Assembly (NCBI RefSeq): GCF_001939735.1
Contig: NZ_MJIL01000098.1
Span: 178 to 64,177 of the forward strand
Direction: 5' to 3'
Length of the DNA stretch: 64,000 nucleotides
From: Photobacterium proteolyticum
GTDB taxonomy: Bacteria; Pseudomonadota; Gammaproteobacteria; Enterobacterales; Vibrionaceae
In this document: piece after piece, positions 34,651 through 41,963 of the stretch
Numbering within the stretch: position 1 is the stretch's first letter
Layout of the letters: each line of letters opens with the position of its first letter
The notes under the pieces: model-generated
The model's database searches: none
What the model was told of the DNA's origin: nothing
Seen by the model: the letters and a program-made list of their open reading frames with translations, nothing else
Translations under genes and position numbers: made by a program

Positions 34651-34905
34651 ATGAATACACAATTTGCACTGCTTGCAAGGTTTGGAAGTCCCACTATTGA
34701 ATTAAAAGAGGTCTGCAAAGAGTTTTTCGGTATCACTCCGAAGACAGCAGAGCAAAAAGCTAAGGCTTGTGACTTCCCTGTTCCTACCTTCAAGTTGCGT
34801 GATTCTGAGCGTAGCCCGTCCCTTATCAAAATCGAAGATTTAGCTGCGTATATCGATGAGCGATACGAGCAAGCTAAAACCGAATGGCAATCTGTGAATG
34901 CGTGA
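34651..34905 (+). CDS. PrtN-like transcription activator
   Basis: An 84-residue protein resembling the pyocin activator PrtN: MNTQFALLARFG at the N terminus, a short HTH-like core (ELKEVCKEFFGITPKTAEQKAK), and the family's C-terminal IKIEDLAAYIDERYEQAK. In Pseudomonas, PrtN switches on pyocin genes when its repressor is cleaved by RecA. Here it lies opposite a cleavable repressor, so it probably activates phage genes after DNA damage. The CACGGAGGATGA sequence before the ATG is a strong ribosome binding site. Confidence 0.8.
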   Translation: MNTQFALLARFGSPTIELKEVCKEFFGITPKTAEQKAKACDFPVPTFKLRDSERSPSLIKIEDLAAYIDERYEQAKTEWQSVNA

Positions 34906-34914
34906 GGGGGAGCT

Positions 34915-35091
34915 ATGTCAGCCAATGATTACGAGTTTCCAACCGAAAAACAGCGTCTAGGTGGTTTGAGACATATCAATAAGATTCGCGGCGAATTGAA
35001 GCGAATCAAGGCTAAGCGGGACAGACATCAAATCAACACGCGAGAAAAAATCCGCATTAAAGCTAACCAACTACAAGCAAGGGCTCTTTAG
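34915..35091 (+). CDS. small basic protein upstream of rep
   Basis: A 58-residue, strongly basic protein (many Lys and Arg, e.g. RIKAKRDRHQ) with GAGGGGGAGCT before its ATG. It lies between the PrtN-like gene (9 nt) and the replication gene (2 nt), so the three form one early operon. Its charge suggests nucleic-acid binding, perhaps a replication accessory or excisionase-like protein. No family was recognised. Confidence 0.7.
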   Translation: MSANDYEFPTEKQRLGGLRHINKIRGELKRIKAKRDRHQINTREKIRIKANQLQARAL

Positions 35092-35093
35092 CT

Positions 35094-37073
35094 GTGAAAG
35101 CTTACAACCAAAATACAAATAACTCTCTCAAGGCCATGCCGCCGGCTCTGCGTGTTGAGCTGGCGCAGTATGTAGTTAAAAGCCAGCGTACTAGCCCTGA
35201 ATTGTGCATGGTGACAGATCAGCGTGCTGACTATGCTCAGCAAACCCCACGTGAACGTGTGTTCGAATTTGCCAACCGAGTTCGGGCGCAATTCAAATTG
35301 CCCGCTGATATCAAAACGTATCTAGACAAAGCCGCTGCTGTCCGTTTTCGCAAGTATGGATTTAAGCGGGCTATCGAGTTTATCGAATCCCGTGCTCAGG
35401 CCGCACACGCCGCATTGGCTGTGCTGCCCGAGCCGTTCTGGTGCGTCAATACCGAGTACAAATGTGCACGTCTTGCCGATGAGCTGGCAGGGCGCGCACG
35501 TATGCACTTGGACCTTGCTACCAAAAAAGGTTTATCGCCGCTTCAGGCGCTAGAGGAAATCAACGAGTTCACGGGGCTTGCTCTGTGGATGCCGCAGTTT
35601 GAGCCAAGCGAAGGTGAAGATGATGAGGTGTATTTCAGCATTATCGCCCGTGCCATTGATGATTCGGTGTGGAAGCGAAGCATCCAAAAGCAAGTGATTG
35701 CAGCCTTTGAAAATGCCCGTCGTGCGGCTGGGATGGTGTCGGATAATACCAGCCCTTATGCCTCCTACTCGGCCTGCCAGTGGCTTAAAGGCCGTCAGAT
35801 AAAACAGCGTGAGTGGCTGGAAATGATGGCGATTGAAAACGAGCTAGGCGAGCAGTTCAACATGGAAGATATCCATCAAGCCTCTGTGGCAAATCCGGTA
35901 AACCGTCGAAATGAACTGATGACCCGCATTGCTGGTTGTCAGGAGTACGCCGACGAGCAAGGCCATGTTGCAGTATTTGTGACCATGACGGCAGCAGGCA
36001 AGTACCACCGCCTGAAAAAGCGCGGCAAGTACTGGGTGGAAAATCCCAACTGGAACGGCAGAGGTGCGCAGTCGGCGCATCACTGGCTTTCCCTTTCTTG
36101 GCAGCGGTTCCGTGGGGCGGCAGACCGAGAAACCAAGAAGCGAGCACGTCTGACCTACTACGGAATGCGTGTTGTTGAGCCACATATCGACGGGACTCCG
36201 CACTGGCACGCGGTCTTTTTCATGCCGTTTGAGCAGGTGACACAGTTCACCGCAATGATTCAGTTCTACCAGTTCCAGCGTGACCGTGACGAGCTGTTTT
36301 CTGATGACGGCAAGCCGAAAACCAAGGCAATGCAGGCGCGTGTCAAGGTTGAGGTTATCGACCGCGATAAGGGCGATGCGGTGGCCTATATCGCCAAGTA
36401 CATTTCAAAGAACATCGACGGCTATGGTCTTGATGGTCTGTCCGATTTGGACTCAAAGAAGACCAAATTACTTGAGGTAGTGAACAACGTGACCGCATGG
36501 GCGCGTAGCTTCAACTTCCGTCAGTTCCAGTTTCAGAAAACCCCGAGTGTCACGGTGTGGCGGGAGCTGCGCCGCATTGAAGACGAGCAGGAATATTCCC
36601 TGTTTGAAAAGGCCCGTCGTGCGGCTGACTTTGGGTTTTTCTCGGCCTATTTCGACTACATGGGCGGTCACCGCGTTAGCCAGCGTGAGCGCCCTATCGA
36701 GTTACACAAAGAGCCCACCGAAAACCGTTACGGCGAACCTTCCGAAAAGGTCACGGGGGTAACGGGTTCGGGTATTACCGTTTTCACTCATGAGCATGAA
36801 TGGAAGATGGTCAAGCAGGATGCGCCGCAGCCAGACGCGGGCGCTCTTGCTCTTTCAGGGGATGGGCATCCCCGTCCTTGGACTAGTGTCAATAACTGTA
36901 CGCAAACGCCGAAGGAGCAGAGAGCGGCGAAAATCATCGATAACGCGATGCTCTGTTTGGAGTTGGACGGCGGTTATTCGGTCAGTGACTGGGATGACTT
37001 GCTTGATATCAAGACAGGCCCTGCCCCGCTTCACTGGGTACCTGAACAATACAGAGATGAGTTTACGGACTAA
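35094..37073 (+). CDS. gpA-type HUH replication initiation protein
   Basis: Rolling-circle replication endonuclease of the phage gpA family (as in P2), nicking the origin and joining to its 5' end through tyrosine. The metal site is H370-W-H372 (TPHWHAVFF), and the catalytic motif is VAYIAKYISKN with Y432 and Y436, the two-tyrosine superfamily I pattern. Motif I is FVTMTAAGKYH, near residue 300. It has 659 residues with a GTG start directly coupled to the preceding gene. PM2 uses a protein of this superfamily to start replication. The origin is probably inside the gene. Confidence 0.92.
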   Translation: MKAYNQNTNNSLKAMPPALRVELAQYVVKSQRTSPELCMVTDQRADYAQQTPRERVFEFANRVRAQFKLPADIKTYLDKAAAVRFRKYGFKRAIEFIESRAQAAHAALAVLPEPFWCVNTEYKCARLADELAGRARMHLDLATKKGLSPLQALEEINEFTGLALWMPQFEPSEGEDDEVYFSIIARAIDDSVWKRSIQKQVIAAFENARRAAGMVSDNTSPYASYSACQWLKGRQIKQREWLEMMAIENELGEQFNMEDIHQASVANPVNRRNELMTRIAGCQEYADEQGHVAVFVTMTAAGKYHRLKKRGKYWVENPNWNGRGAQSAHHWLSLSWQRFRGAADRETKKRARLTYYGMRVVEPHIDGTPHWHAVFFMPFEQVTQFTAMIQFYQFQRDRDELFSDDGKPKTKAMQARVKVEVIDRDKGDAVAYIAKYISKNIDGYGLDGLSDLDSKKTKLLEVVNNVTAWARSFNFRQFQFQKTPSVTVWRELRRIEDEQEYSLFEKARRAADFGFFSAYFDYMGGHRVSQRERPIELHKEPTENRYGEPSEKVTGVTGSGITVFTHEHEWKMVKQDAPQPDAGALALSGDGHPRPWTSVNNCTQTPKEQRAAKIIDNAMLCLELDGGYSVSDWDDLLDIKTGPAPLHWVPEQYRDEFTD

Positions 37074-37130
37074 CGACGTTCGGCGCTTACTTTTTACCAA
37101 ATATCAATTCGAGAGATCAGGAGAAACACC

Positions 37131-37448
37131 ATGAAAATTTTATCATTACAAGAGTGTCAGCGTGACTTGGCCGCGCTGGATGCAGCCGACCAGTTAACCA
37201 CCGCGATGAAGGGGGAAATCGAGCGCTTTAAAACCATGGATTCGCAGGGGCTGATTAAAAAGGCCATGGGCATGCTGATGAGCGGCAACCTGTCGCTTGA
37301 GGGGCTGGGACTTCCGGCCAACCTGTTTGAGCAGATAGAGCAACTGGAAAAGCTCAACAGCGTTGCCCGTACCAAGTACCGTGCCCGCGTATTGGCCGAC
37401 AAGGCCGTTCTTGAAGATATCGAACCAGCACAGATTGTGGAGGCTTAA
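37131..37448 (+). CDS. hypothetical protein after rep
   Basis: A 105-residue mostly helical protein (KILSLQECQRDLAALDAADQ) without transmembrane segments or known motifs. Its ATG follows CAGGAGAAA. It lies 57 nt after rep and 3 nt before the zinc-ribbon gene, so it belongs to the same transcript. Position fits an early or regulatory phage protein; no function is assigned. Confidence 0.7.
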   Translation: MKILSLQECQRDLAALDAADQLTTAMKGEIERFKTMDSQGLIKKAMGMLMSGNLSLEGLGLPANLFEQIEQLEKLNSVARTKYRARVLADKAVLEDIEPAQIVEA

Positions 37449-37451
37449 ACG

Positions 37452-37985
37452 ATGGCAAAACACCCAAACCCAGTGCGCGGGGCTGTGCGTTGTCCTGTCT
37501 GTTTGTCTGCATCCACCGTTCACCAGGTGGGAGAAGGTCAGCTCATTGCAACAGGTGAGCCGCCCAAAAACAGCCGGAATCTAGGGCTGTTGTATTACCG
37601 CTGCCCCGACTGCGGCAACAGTTCTATTAGCAAAAAGGTGAGTGAATTTATCACCGCCAATATGGTGAACGGAGAAGCCGAGTTGCCAGCGTTGGAAACC
37701 GAACAGGCACCGTTAGAGGGTGAGTTGCTAACAGCTCATGAACCGTTGCCGTCAACCAAGGAAACGGTTAACACCGAAACGGCCGAAGCCAGTAATGACG
37801 CGGTTTCAAGCGTTAACGAAACCGTTGAAAACGAAGGTGAAAAAACGCCGCTTTTCAGTATCAAGCGTGTTGCGATGCTGCTTGGCTTGTTGCTGTTCGT
37901 CGTGTGGATGGTGCGCCAACTGATGCCAAAACCGCAGCCGAAAGAAGCTATCGAGGGTACGGAGGTACAGCATGCAACAGCCTGA
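37452..37985 (+). CDS. zinc-ribbon protein with C-terminal membrane helix
   Basis: The N-terminal 60 residues form a C4 zinc ribbon (C14-x2-C17 and C51-x2-C54) laid out like the Ogr/Delta late activators of P2-like phages, including the YYRCPDCG block. An acidic linker (about 70-135) follows, then a transmembrane helix (MLLGLLLFVVWMV, about 140-157) and a short tail. PM2 uses a zinc-finger protein to turn on its late operon, so a late activator is possible, but a membrane anchor is unusual for one. It has 177 residues and overlaps the next gene by 14 nt. Confidence 0.72.
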   Translation: MAKHPNPVRGAVRCPVCLSASTVHQVGEGQLIATGEPPKNSRNLGLLYYRCPDCGNSSISKKVSEFITANMVNGEAELPALETEQAPLEGELLTAHEPLPSTKETVNTETAEASNDAVSSVNETVENEGEKTPLFSIKRVAMLLGLLLFVVWMVRQLMPKPQPKEAIEGTEVQHATA

Positions 37986-38442
37986 AAACGGAGTACTTGA
38001 GCCTCAAGAAGCAATGGATGACTGGGGCGACTTTAGCGCGGTTATCGGTCAGCTAGAACAGCAGGAAACCGACTCTAACGAGGCTTTAACCGATGCAGTA
38101 GGAACCGAGTCTGCCGAAGACAACAGCGAGGCGATAGCCGGATTTCTGGATATCACCTTTACCGTGGTTGAGCAGGTTACCTCGCTGATTACGGGCGTTG
38201 AATTTGAGTTTGACGCCAAGGGTAAGGAGAAGGTGATTGAGGCCGCTCAACCTGTACTGAACAAACATGGCTCGGGTTTAATGGGGGTATTTGGCGATTA
38301 CATGGAAGAGGCAACGCTGTTTATTGCCGTCCTCAGCTTGGCCTACACGTCGCGCTGCGCTTACATGATGGCGAAGCAGGAACAACTAAAGGGAGAGGCT
38401 GATAATGGCAAAGAAGAAACCGAAGCCGCTACCGCTGCCTAA
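37972..38442 (+). CDS. predicted membrane protein upstream of the packaging ATPase
   Basis: A 156-residue protein with a long acidic N terminus, a weakly hydrophobic stretch (FLDITFTVVEQVTSLITGV) and a second one (LFIAVLSLAYTSRCAYMM, about 115-132). It is interlocked with its neighbours: it starts inside the zinc-ribbon gene and ends 38 nt inside the ATPase gene. A virion membrane protein is likely. No family was recognised. Confidence 0.7.
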   Translation: MQQPENGVLEPQEAMDDWGDFSAVIGQLEQQETDSNEALTDAVGTESAEDNSEAIAGFLDITFTVVEQVTSLITGVEFEFDAKGKEKVIEAAQPVLNKHGSGLMGVFGDYMEEATLFIAVLSLAYTSRCAYMMAKQEQLKGEADNGKEETEAATAA

Positions 38443-39175
38443 TCCGGTCAACTCCAACCCGTCCCACGATGCCGAGCATACTATCTATGTGGCCGGAACG
38501 GGGGGCGGGAAAACCTCCGCCGTTAAACATATCGGCTTGGTGCCCAAAGCCTCTCAGGTGGTGTTTTTTGACCCCTATCGCAACTATGCGGGGAGTAAGT
38601 TTCAGGGGCAGATGTGCCATGGCACAGAGTCAAGGTTGGCGTTCGTCAAGGCGCTGATACTGGCCCGTAAACGCGGAGAGTCGTTCAAACTGGCTTATGT
38701 TCCCAAAGAGGGAGCGACAGCCGATGAACTGGAGTTCTACAGCTCGGTTGTGTGGTCGGTTGGCAACGGGCGCGCTTCCAAGTTACATGTGGTAATAGAA
38801 GAATTGGCTTCCTGTGTGGAAACCTCCGGCAAGCTTAAGGGGCGAGCAGGAGAACTGCTGCGCGGTGGCCGTCAGTACGGGCTGGTTGTCCATACGGTTT
38901 TCCAGCGCGGTCAGGAAGTCCCGAAAACTGTTACCGAGCAATCATCGGTGTGGTGGGTGGGGGCCGTAAACTCTTTGAGTGATGCCAGCTGGCTAGCCGA
39001 TAAACGCGGGTTGGATGTCAACGTTATTGCCGGATTGAAATCGGCAAAGGTGAACAAAAAGCGTATCGGCAAACCCATAGCCGAATATTTGCTGGTTCGT
39101 GACGGTATCGGCAACGTTGAACACAGGGCTTTCAACTGTGCCTCGGGCACAAAATTAACGCTAAATTACCGTTAA
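38405..39175 (+). CDS. A32/FtsK-like genome-packaging ATPase
   Basis: Motor that pumps DNA into a preformed capsid in double-jelly-roll viruses (PM2 P9, PRD1 P9 type). Walker A is GTGGGKTS (about residues 31-38), and the Walker B strand LHVVIEELAS lies near residue 120, followed by a LRGGRQYGLVVHTVFQR region that fits the sensor motif of this family. At 256 residues it is close to the PM2 enzyme. It lies upstream of the capsid gene, the standard pairing. Confidence 0.87.
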   Translation: MAKKKPKPLPLPNPVNSNPSHDAEHTIYVAGTGGGKTSAVKHIGLVPKASQVVFFDPYRNYAGSKFQGQMCHGTESRLAFVKALILARKRGESFKLAYVPKEGATADELEFYSSVVWSVGNGRASKLHVVIEELASCVETSGKLKGRAGELLRGGRQYGLVVHTVFQRGQEVPKTVTEQSSVWWVGAVNSLSDASWLADKRGLDVNVIAGLKSAKVNKKRIGKPIAEYLLVRDGIGNVEHRAFNCASGTKLTLNYR

Positions 39176-39201
39176 AAACGGCGTGACTTCAATCACAGTT
39201 C

Positions 39202-39233
39202 AACCTATAGGTTAAAGCGTTAACCTATAGGTT
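39202..39233. repeat. perfect 14-bp inverted repeat upstream of the capsid genes
   Basis: AACCTATAGGTTAA, a 4-nt AGCG spacer, then TTAACCTATAGGTT. Each arm also holds the 12-bp palindrome AACCTATAGGTT, so the site is two copies of a palindrome with 20-nt centre spacing. No T tract follows, so it is not a typical terminator; a dimeric regulator binding site is more likely. It stands in the only sizeable gap of the late gene run. Confidence 0.8.
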
Positions 39234-39332
39234 GCATCTCCTTCCCTTTCTCCTCGTTTCGTCCTTTCATAGTAGCTCGTTTAACACGGGCAATCGTCCA
39301 CTTACCAACGTCGTGAGACAGGGGAATATTTA

Positions 39333-39449
39333 ATGTTAGGTTTTACACCGAAAAAGTTGGCAGCTATTGCCATTGTTGCAGTCGTGATTGCTGTTGGTGT
39401 TGTTTGGGCCTCAAACAACGTAGATAGCGTTGAAGACGTAATCGGCTAA
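39333..39449 (+). CDS. 38-aa membrane protein before the capsid gene
   Basis: MLGFTPKKLAA leads into one long transmembrane helix (IAIVAVVIAVGVVWA) and a short acidic tail ending DVIG, 38 residues. A GGGGAATATTT sequence precedes the ATG, and the capsid gene starts 11 nt after its stop. PM2-like virions hold several such tiny proteins in their inner membrane, so a virion membrane protein is likely. Confidence 0.78.
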   Translation: MLGFTPKKLAAIAIVAVVIAVGVVWASNNVDSVEDVIG

Positions 39450-39460
39450 AGGAGAGCGAC

Positions 39461-40267
39461 ATGATTTCAGTAATGAAAATGAACTCCTTTACGGGTACTG
39501 GTTATGGTGAAAAAGCGTCGCTGACTATCCCGACGGGGCCAGTGTACGAGGAAATCTTCCTTGAGACCAACCTGAAGCCGGAGCAGATTAAGCGCGTCAC
39601 TATCACCTTAAATGCTGATGAAATTGTGGTACTGGACGGGGAGCTGATGCGCATGCTGGAAGCGTATAAAGGTCTGGCTAGCACCGATGGTTTCTATCAC
39701 ATCCCGCTTGCCGATATCACGGCCAAAACCCAAAACGGCATGCGTTATACCGCGCTGGTTACCGAGAAAGGTGACAACATTCTGCTTGAAGTAGAAATCG
39801 CAGATGCTCCGCTTGGCTCTGTCGGTATTCAGTTGAAAGCACACGCTTCTGTATCTGAAAAGCAGCCTGCTCGTATTGTGGTGCCGCAAATCAAGAAGCA
39901 AACCATGCAGGCCACATCAACTGAGAATGAGTTTTTGGATTTGGTGTCCAGTCCGCTGCTCCATGTTCGCCGCATGCATTTCTCTGACGAGCGTGTAACA
40001 GGTGTCGAGTTCTGGCGTGACTACATCAAGGAATACGATTCGACGCGTGCGGTGGAAGTCATGCGCGCCAAGCGTAACCGCCGTTTCTGGCAATCCGGCT
40101 ATTTCCACTTTGACCCGATTATGCGCGGTTACTATCTGGACGAGCTGATGCCGACAGCACATAACCATGAACTCAAGTTCACGGTGAAGACAACCGAGCC
40201 GTGCGGCTCTATTCCAATCATTGTCGAGTCCGTGAAAGTGGTTCGCCCTGATCTGATTCAACAGTAA
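39461..40267 (+). CDS. major capsid protein, double jelly-roll (PM2 P2-like)
   Basis: A 268-residue protein that should form the pseudo-hexagonal capsomers of the virion. Length and N terminus match PM2 P2 (269 aa): MNSFTGTGYGEKASLTIPTG, then YEEIFLETNLKPEQIKRVTITL, where P2 has the same order of a small polar strand, T-Y-E, and PSQIKNV. It has no signal or membrane segment. It is placed directly after the ATPase and a small membrane protein. AAAGGAGAG precedes the ATG. Assignment rests on remembered family pattern and context, not on a search. Confidence 0.82.
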   Translation: MISVMKMNSFTGTGYGEKASLTIPTGPVYEEIFLETNLKPEQIKRVTITLNADEIVVLDGELMRMLEAYKGLASTDGFYHIPLADITAKTQNGMRYTALVTEKGDNILLEVEIADAPLGSVGIQLKAHASVSEKQPARIVVPQIKKQTMQATSTENEFLDLVSSPLLHVRRMHFSDERVTGVEFWRDYIKEYDSTRAVEVMRAKRNRRFWQSGYFHFDPIMRGYYLDELMPTAHNHELKFTVKTTEPCGSIPIIVESVKVVRPDLIQQ

Positions 40268-40276
40268 GGGGGCGCT

Positions 40277-40549
40277 ATGTCACTTTGGGATGATTTGAGT
40301 AAGTTCGGGAGCGGCATGCTCGACTCTGTGGGGGAAGGTTTCGACAGTCTTGTGACGACGGCTACCACCCCTACCCAGTCTGTTAACCCGAACACTCAGC
40401 AGCAGGAAACGCAGCAGGCCGATAACCACGGCAACAAAGTGACACCACATACCGATGAGCCAAAGCAGGATAAAACCCTGCTTTATATCGGCGGCGGTGT
40501 GGCTGTGCTGTTGGTGCTGGGGCTGCTGATTCTTGCGGTCAAGAAATAA
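40277..40549 (+). CDS. virion membrane protein
   Basis: A 90-residue protein: a short amphipathic N terminus (SLWDDLSKFGSGMLDSVGE), a polar Gln/Thr-rich linker, and a C-terminal helix (LLYIGGGVAVLLVLGLLILAV) ending KK. It begins 9 nt after the capsid gene. It is probably one of the inner-membrane proteins that link capsid and lipid. No closer family was recognised. Confidence 0.78.
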   Translation: MSLWDDLSKFGSGMLDSVGEGFDSLVTTATTPTQSVNPNTQQQETQQADNHGNKVTPHTDEPKQDKTLLYIGGGVAVLLVLGLLILAVKK

Positions 40550-40560
40550 GGAGGGGTGAG

Positions 40561-40710
40561 ATGCCAGTATTAGCAATACCTCTTCTGGCTGGTGCCGTTG
40601 GGTTTGGAGCGGGTTTCTGGACTGGCTCCACTACCTCGAAGCTCATCAAACTTGCTGCCGTCGGTGGCGGTTGTTATGTGGCTTACAAGGTTGTTAAGGG
40701 GGGCAAATGA
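40561..40710 (+). CDS. 49-aa glycine-rich membrane protein
   Basis: MPVLAIPLLAGAVGFGAGFW begins a hydrophobic, glycine-rich protein with two weak membrane segments and a basic end (KVVKGGK). GGAGGGG precedes the ATG. Its stop overlaps the next start as ATGA. Likely a virion membrane protein. Confidence 0.72.
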   Translation: MPVLAIPLLAGAVGFGAGFWTGSTTSKLIKLAAVGGGCYVAYKVVKGGK

Positions 40711-40916
40711 TACCAAGTTTCGGCGGTGGCCTGACAAACAGCGGTTCAATGCCTATCAGTGCCAGTGGCGGGCAGGCTGGGCCGAGTACTGCCAAGGCAA
40801 ACAACAGCTTTGGCGGCATCAGAAACGGTTCAATTAATTTCGGCGGTGGCCCTTCTTCGTGGTTGCCATGGGTAGTACTGGCACTGGGGGCGGCAATATG
40901 GCTAATGAAAAAATGA
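40707..40916 (+). CDS. 69-aa small virion membrane protein
   Basis: The N-terminal part is rich in Gly, Ser and Asn and carries the repeat FGGG twice (SFGGGLTNSG, NFGGGPSS); the C-terminal part is a membrane helix (WLPWVVLALGAAIWLM) ending KK. It is coupled to the gene before it by a 4-nt overlap and its end overlaps the GNAT start by 19 nt. Probably a structural membrane protein. Confidence 0.7.
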   Translation: MIPSFGGGLTNSGSMPISASGGQAGPSTAKANNSFGGIRNGSINFGGGPSSWLPWVVLALGAAIWLMKK

Positions 40917-41329
40917 CCATCATCTACCTGACAGCTGCCCGTGCCGACTGGGGCTACCACCTTAATCAGCTTAAACCCGCCTTCAATGGTTCGGACAGTG
41001 CCAGGGCGGAATTCGAAGAAATGGCCGAGCGCCTCAACTCCGGCGCAGCAGCTCTGTATCTGGTGAAAGCCAAGGGGGTGCTAATCCGGTTCGTGGGGCA
41101 TGTGACCGATGGTGTCTATCACATCAATGCCATGACGGGGCGCGGCCTGAAACATGCCGCCCCGCTAATCATTGAACGCTGTCAGGCGATGGGTTATCAG
41201 GCGATTTCCTATCACACCTATCGCAATGGCATGGGGCGCATTCTACGCGGTTTTGGCTTTGAGCTAGACGAGCAAATCAGCCAGACCGAGCGCCGTTATC
41301 TGCTGGGGTTGGAGGTAAGCCATGGGTAA
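40898..41329 (+). CDS. GNAT-like protein in the virion gene run
   Basis: A 143-residue protein of the GNAT acetyltransferase type. The central strands (ALYLVKAKGVLIRFVGHV, YHINAMTGRGLKHAAPLIIERCQAMG) and the C-terminal GMGRILRGFGFELDE motif are typical, with the acetyl-CoA loop at TGRGLKHAA. The ATG at 40898 fits the family length better than one 13 codons upstream. It may modify a phage or host protein, or have a purely structural role; the substrate is unknown. It overlaps genes on both sides. Confidence 0.72.
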   Translation: MANEKMTIIYLTAARADWGYHLNQLKPAFNGSDSARAEFEEMAERLNSGAAALYLVKAKGVLIRFVGHVTDGVYHINAMTGRGLKHAAPLIIERCQAMGYQAISYHTYRNGMGRILRGFGFELDEQISQTERRYLLGLEVSHG

Positions 41330-41963
41330 AGGCGGAAGTTCTAACAGCAGCAATACCACCAACAACACCAACGTCAGCGGTACGAATGCCGTACAGGGCG
41401 ACAACCTTGGTGTGCTGATTAGTGGTGTCAACGACTCAACCGTCAATGTGACGGCTACCGACCATGGCGCAACCAAGGCAGCGGCGGAGGTATCGACAAA
41501 GGCCATTCAGAGCAATGCCGATATTGCCAAGGCGTCGATTGCGTCTGGTGAAAACATGCTGAATGACTCGCTGGACTTTGGCCGTGATGCGCTGAAATCC
41601 AATGAGAATGCGGTTGATAAGGCGCTGAAAGTTGGTAGTGACACGTTCGCGAAAGCGCTCGATGCCAATGGGAACACGACTGCTAAGGCACTTGATTTCG
41701 GTGAGGAGTCAATGAATAAGGCGTTCGGCCTGAGTGAAATCTCATTGAATAAGATGCAAAGCACCACGGAAAGCGCGATGAGTTCGGTCAAGGCCATGGC
41801 AAGCCAGAGCAATGAAAATGCCCGAGCTGCACTGGCGATGGCTGAGCGAGCCAAGACCTACGAGCAGACGGGTACTGAAACCGAGAGCAACAAGGCGGTG
41901 TATGTAGCCGGAGTTGTATTAGTGCTTGTCGCAATTGTCTTGGCGGTTAAGGGGGGTAAATGA
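41322..41963 (+). CDS. repeat-rich structural protein with C-terminal membrane helix
   Basis: A 213-residue protein. A Ser/Asn/Thr-rich N terminus is followed by degenerate 11-residue repeats of the type LDFGRDALKSN, LKVGSDTFAKA, LDFGEESMNKA and FGLSEISLNKM (about residues 80-155), which suggest a long helical stalk, and a membrane helix near the C terminus (VAGVVLVLVAIVLAV) ending KGGK. It overlaps its neighbours at both ends. A membrane-anchored, coiled stalk of the virion, perhaps under the spike, is the likeliest reading. Confidence 0.7.
   Translation: MGKGGSSNSSNTTNNTNVSGTNAVQGDNLGVLISGVNDSTVNVTATDHGATKAAAEVSTKAIQSNADIAKASIASGENMLNDSLDFGRDALKSNENAVDKALKVGSDTFAKALDANGNTTAKALDFGEESMNKAFGLSEISLNKMQSTTESAMSSVKAMASQSNENARAALAMAERAKTYEQTGTETESNKAVYVAGVVLVLVAIVLAVKGGK

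Noticed and set aside
39202..39233. A rho-independent terminator
   Set aside because: The stem is AT-rich and no T tract follows on either side.
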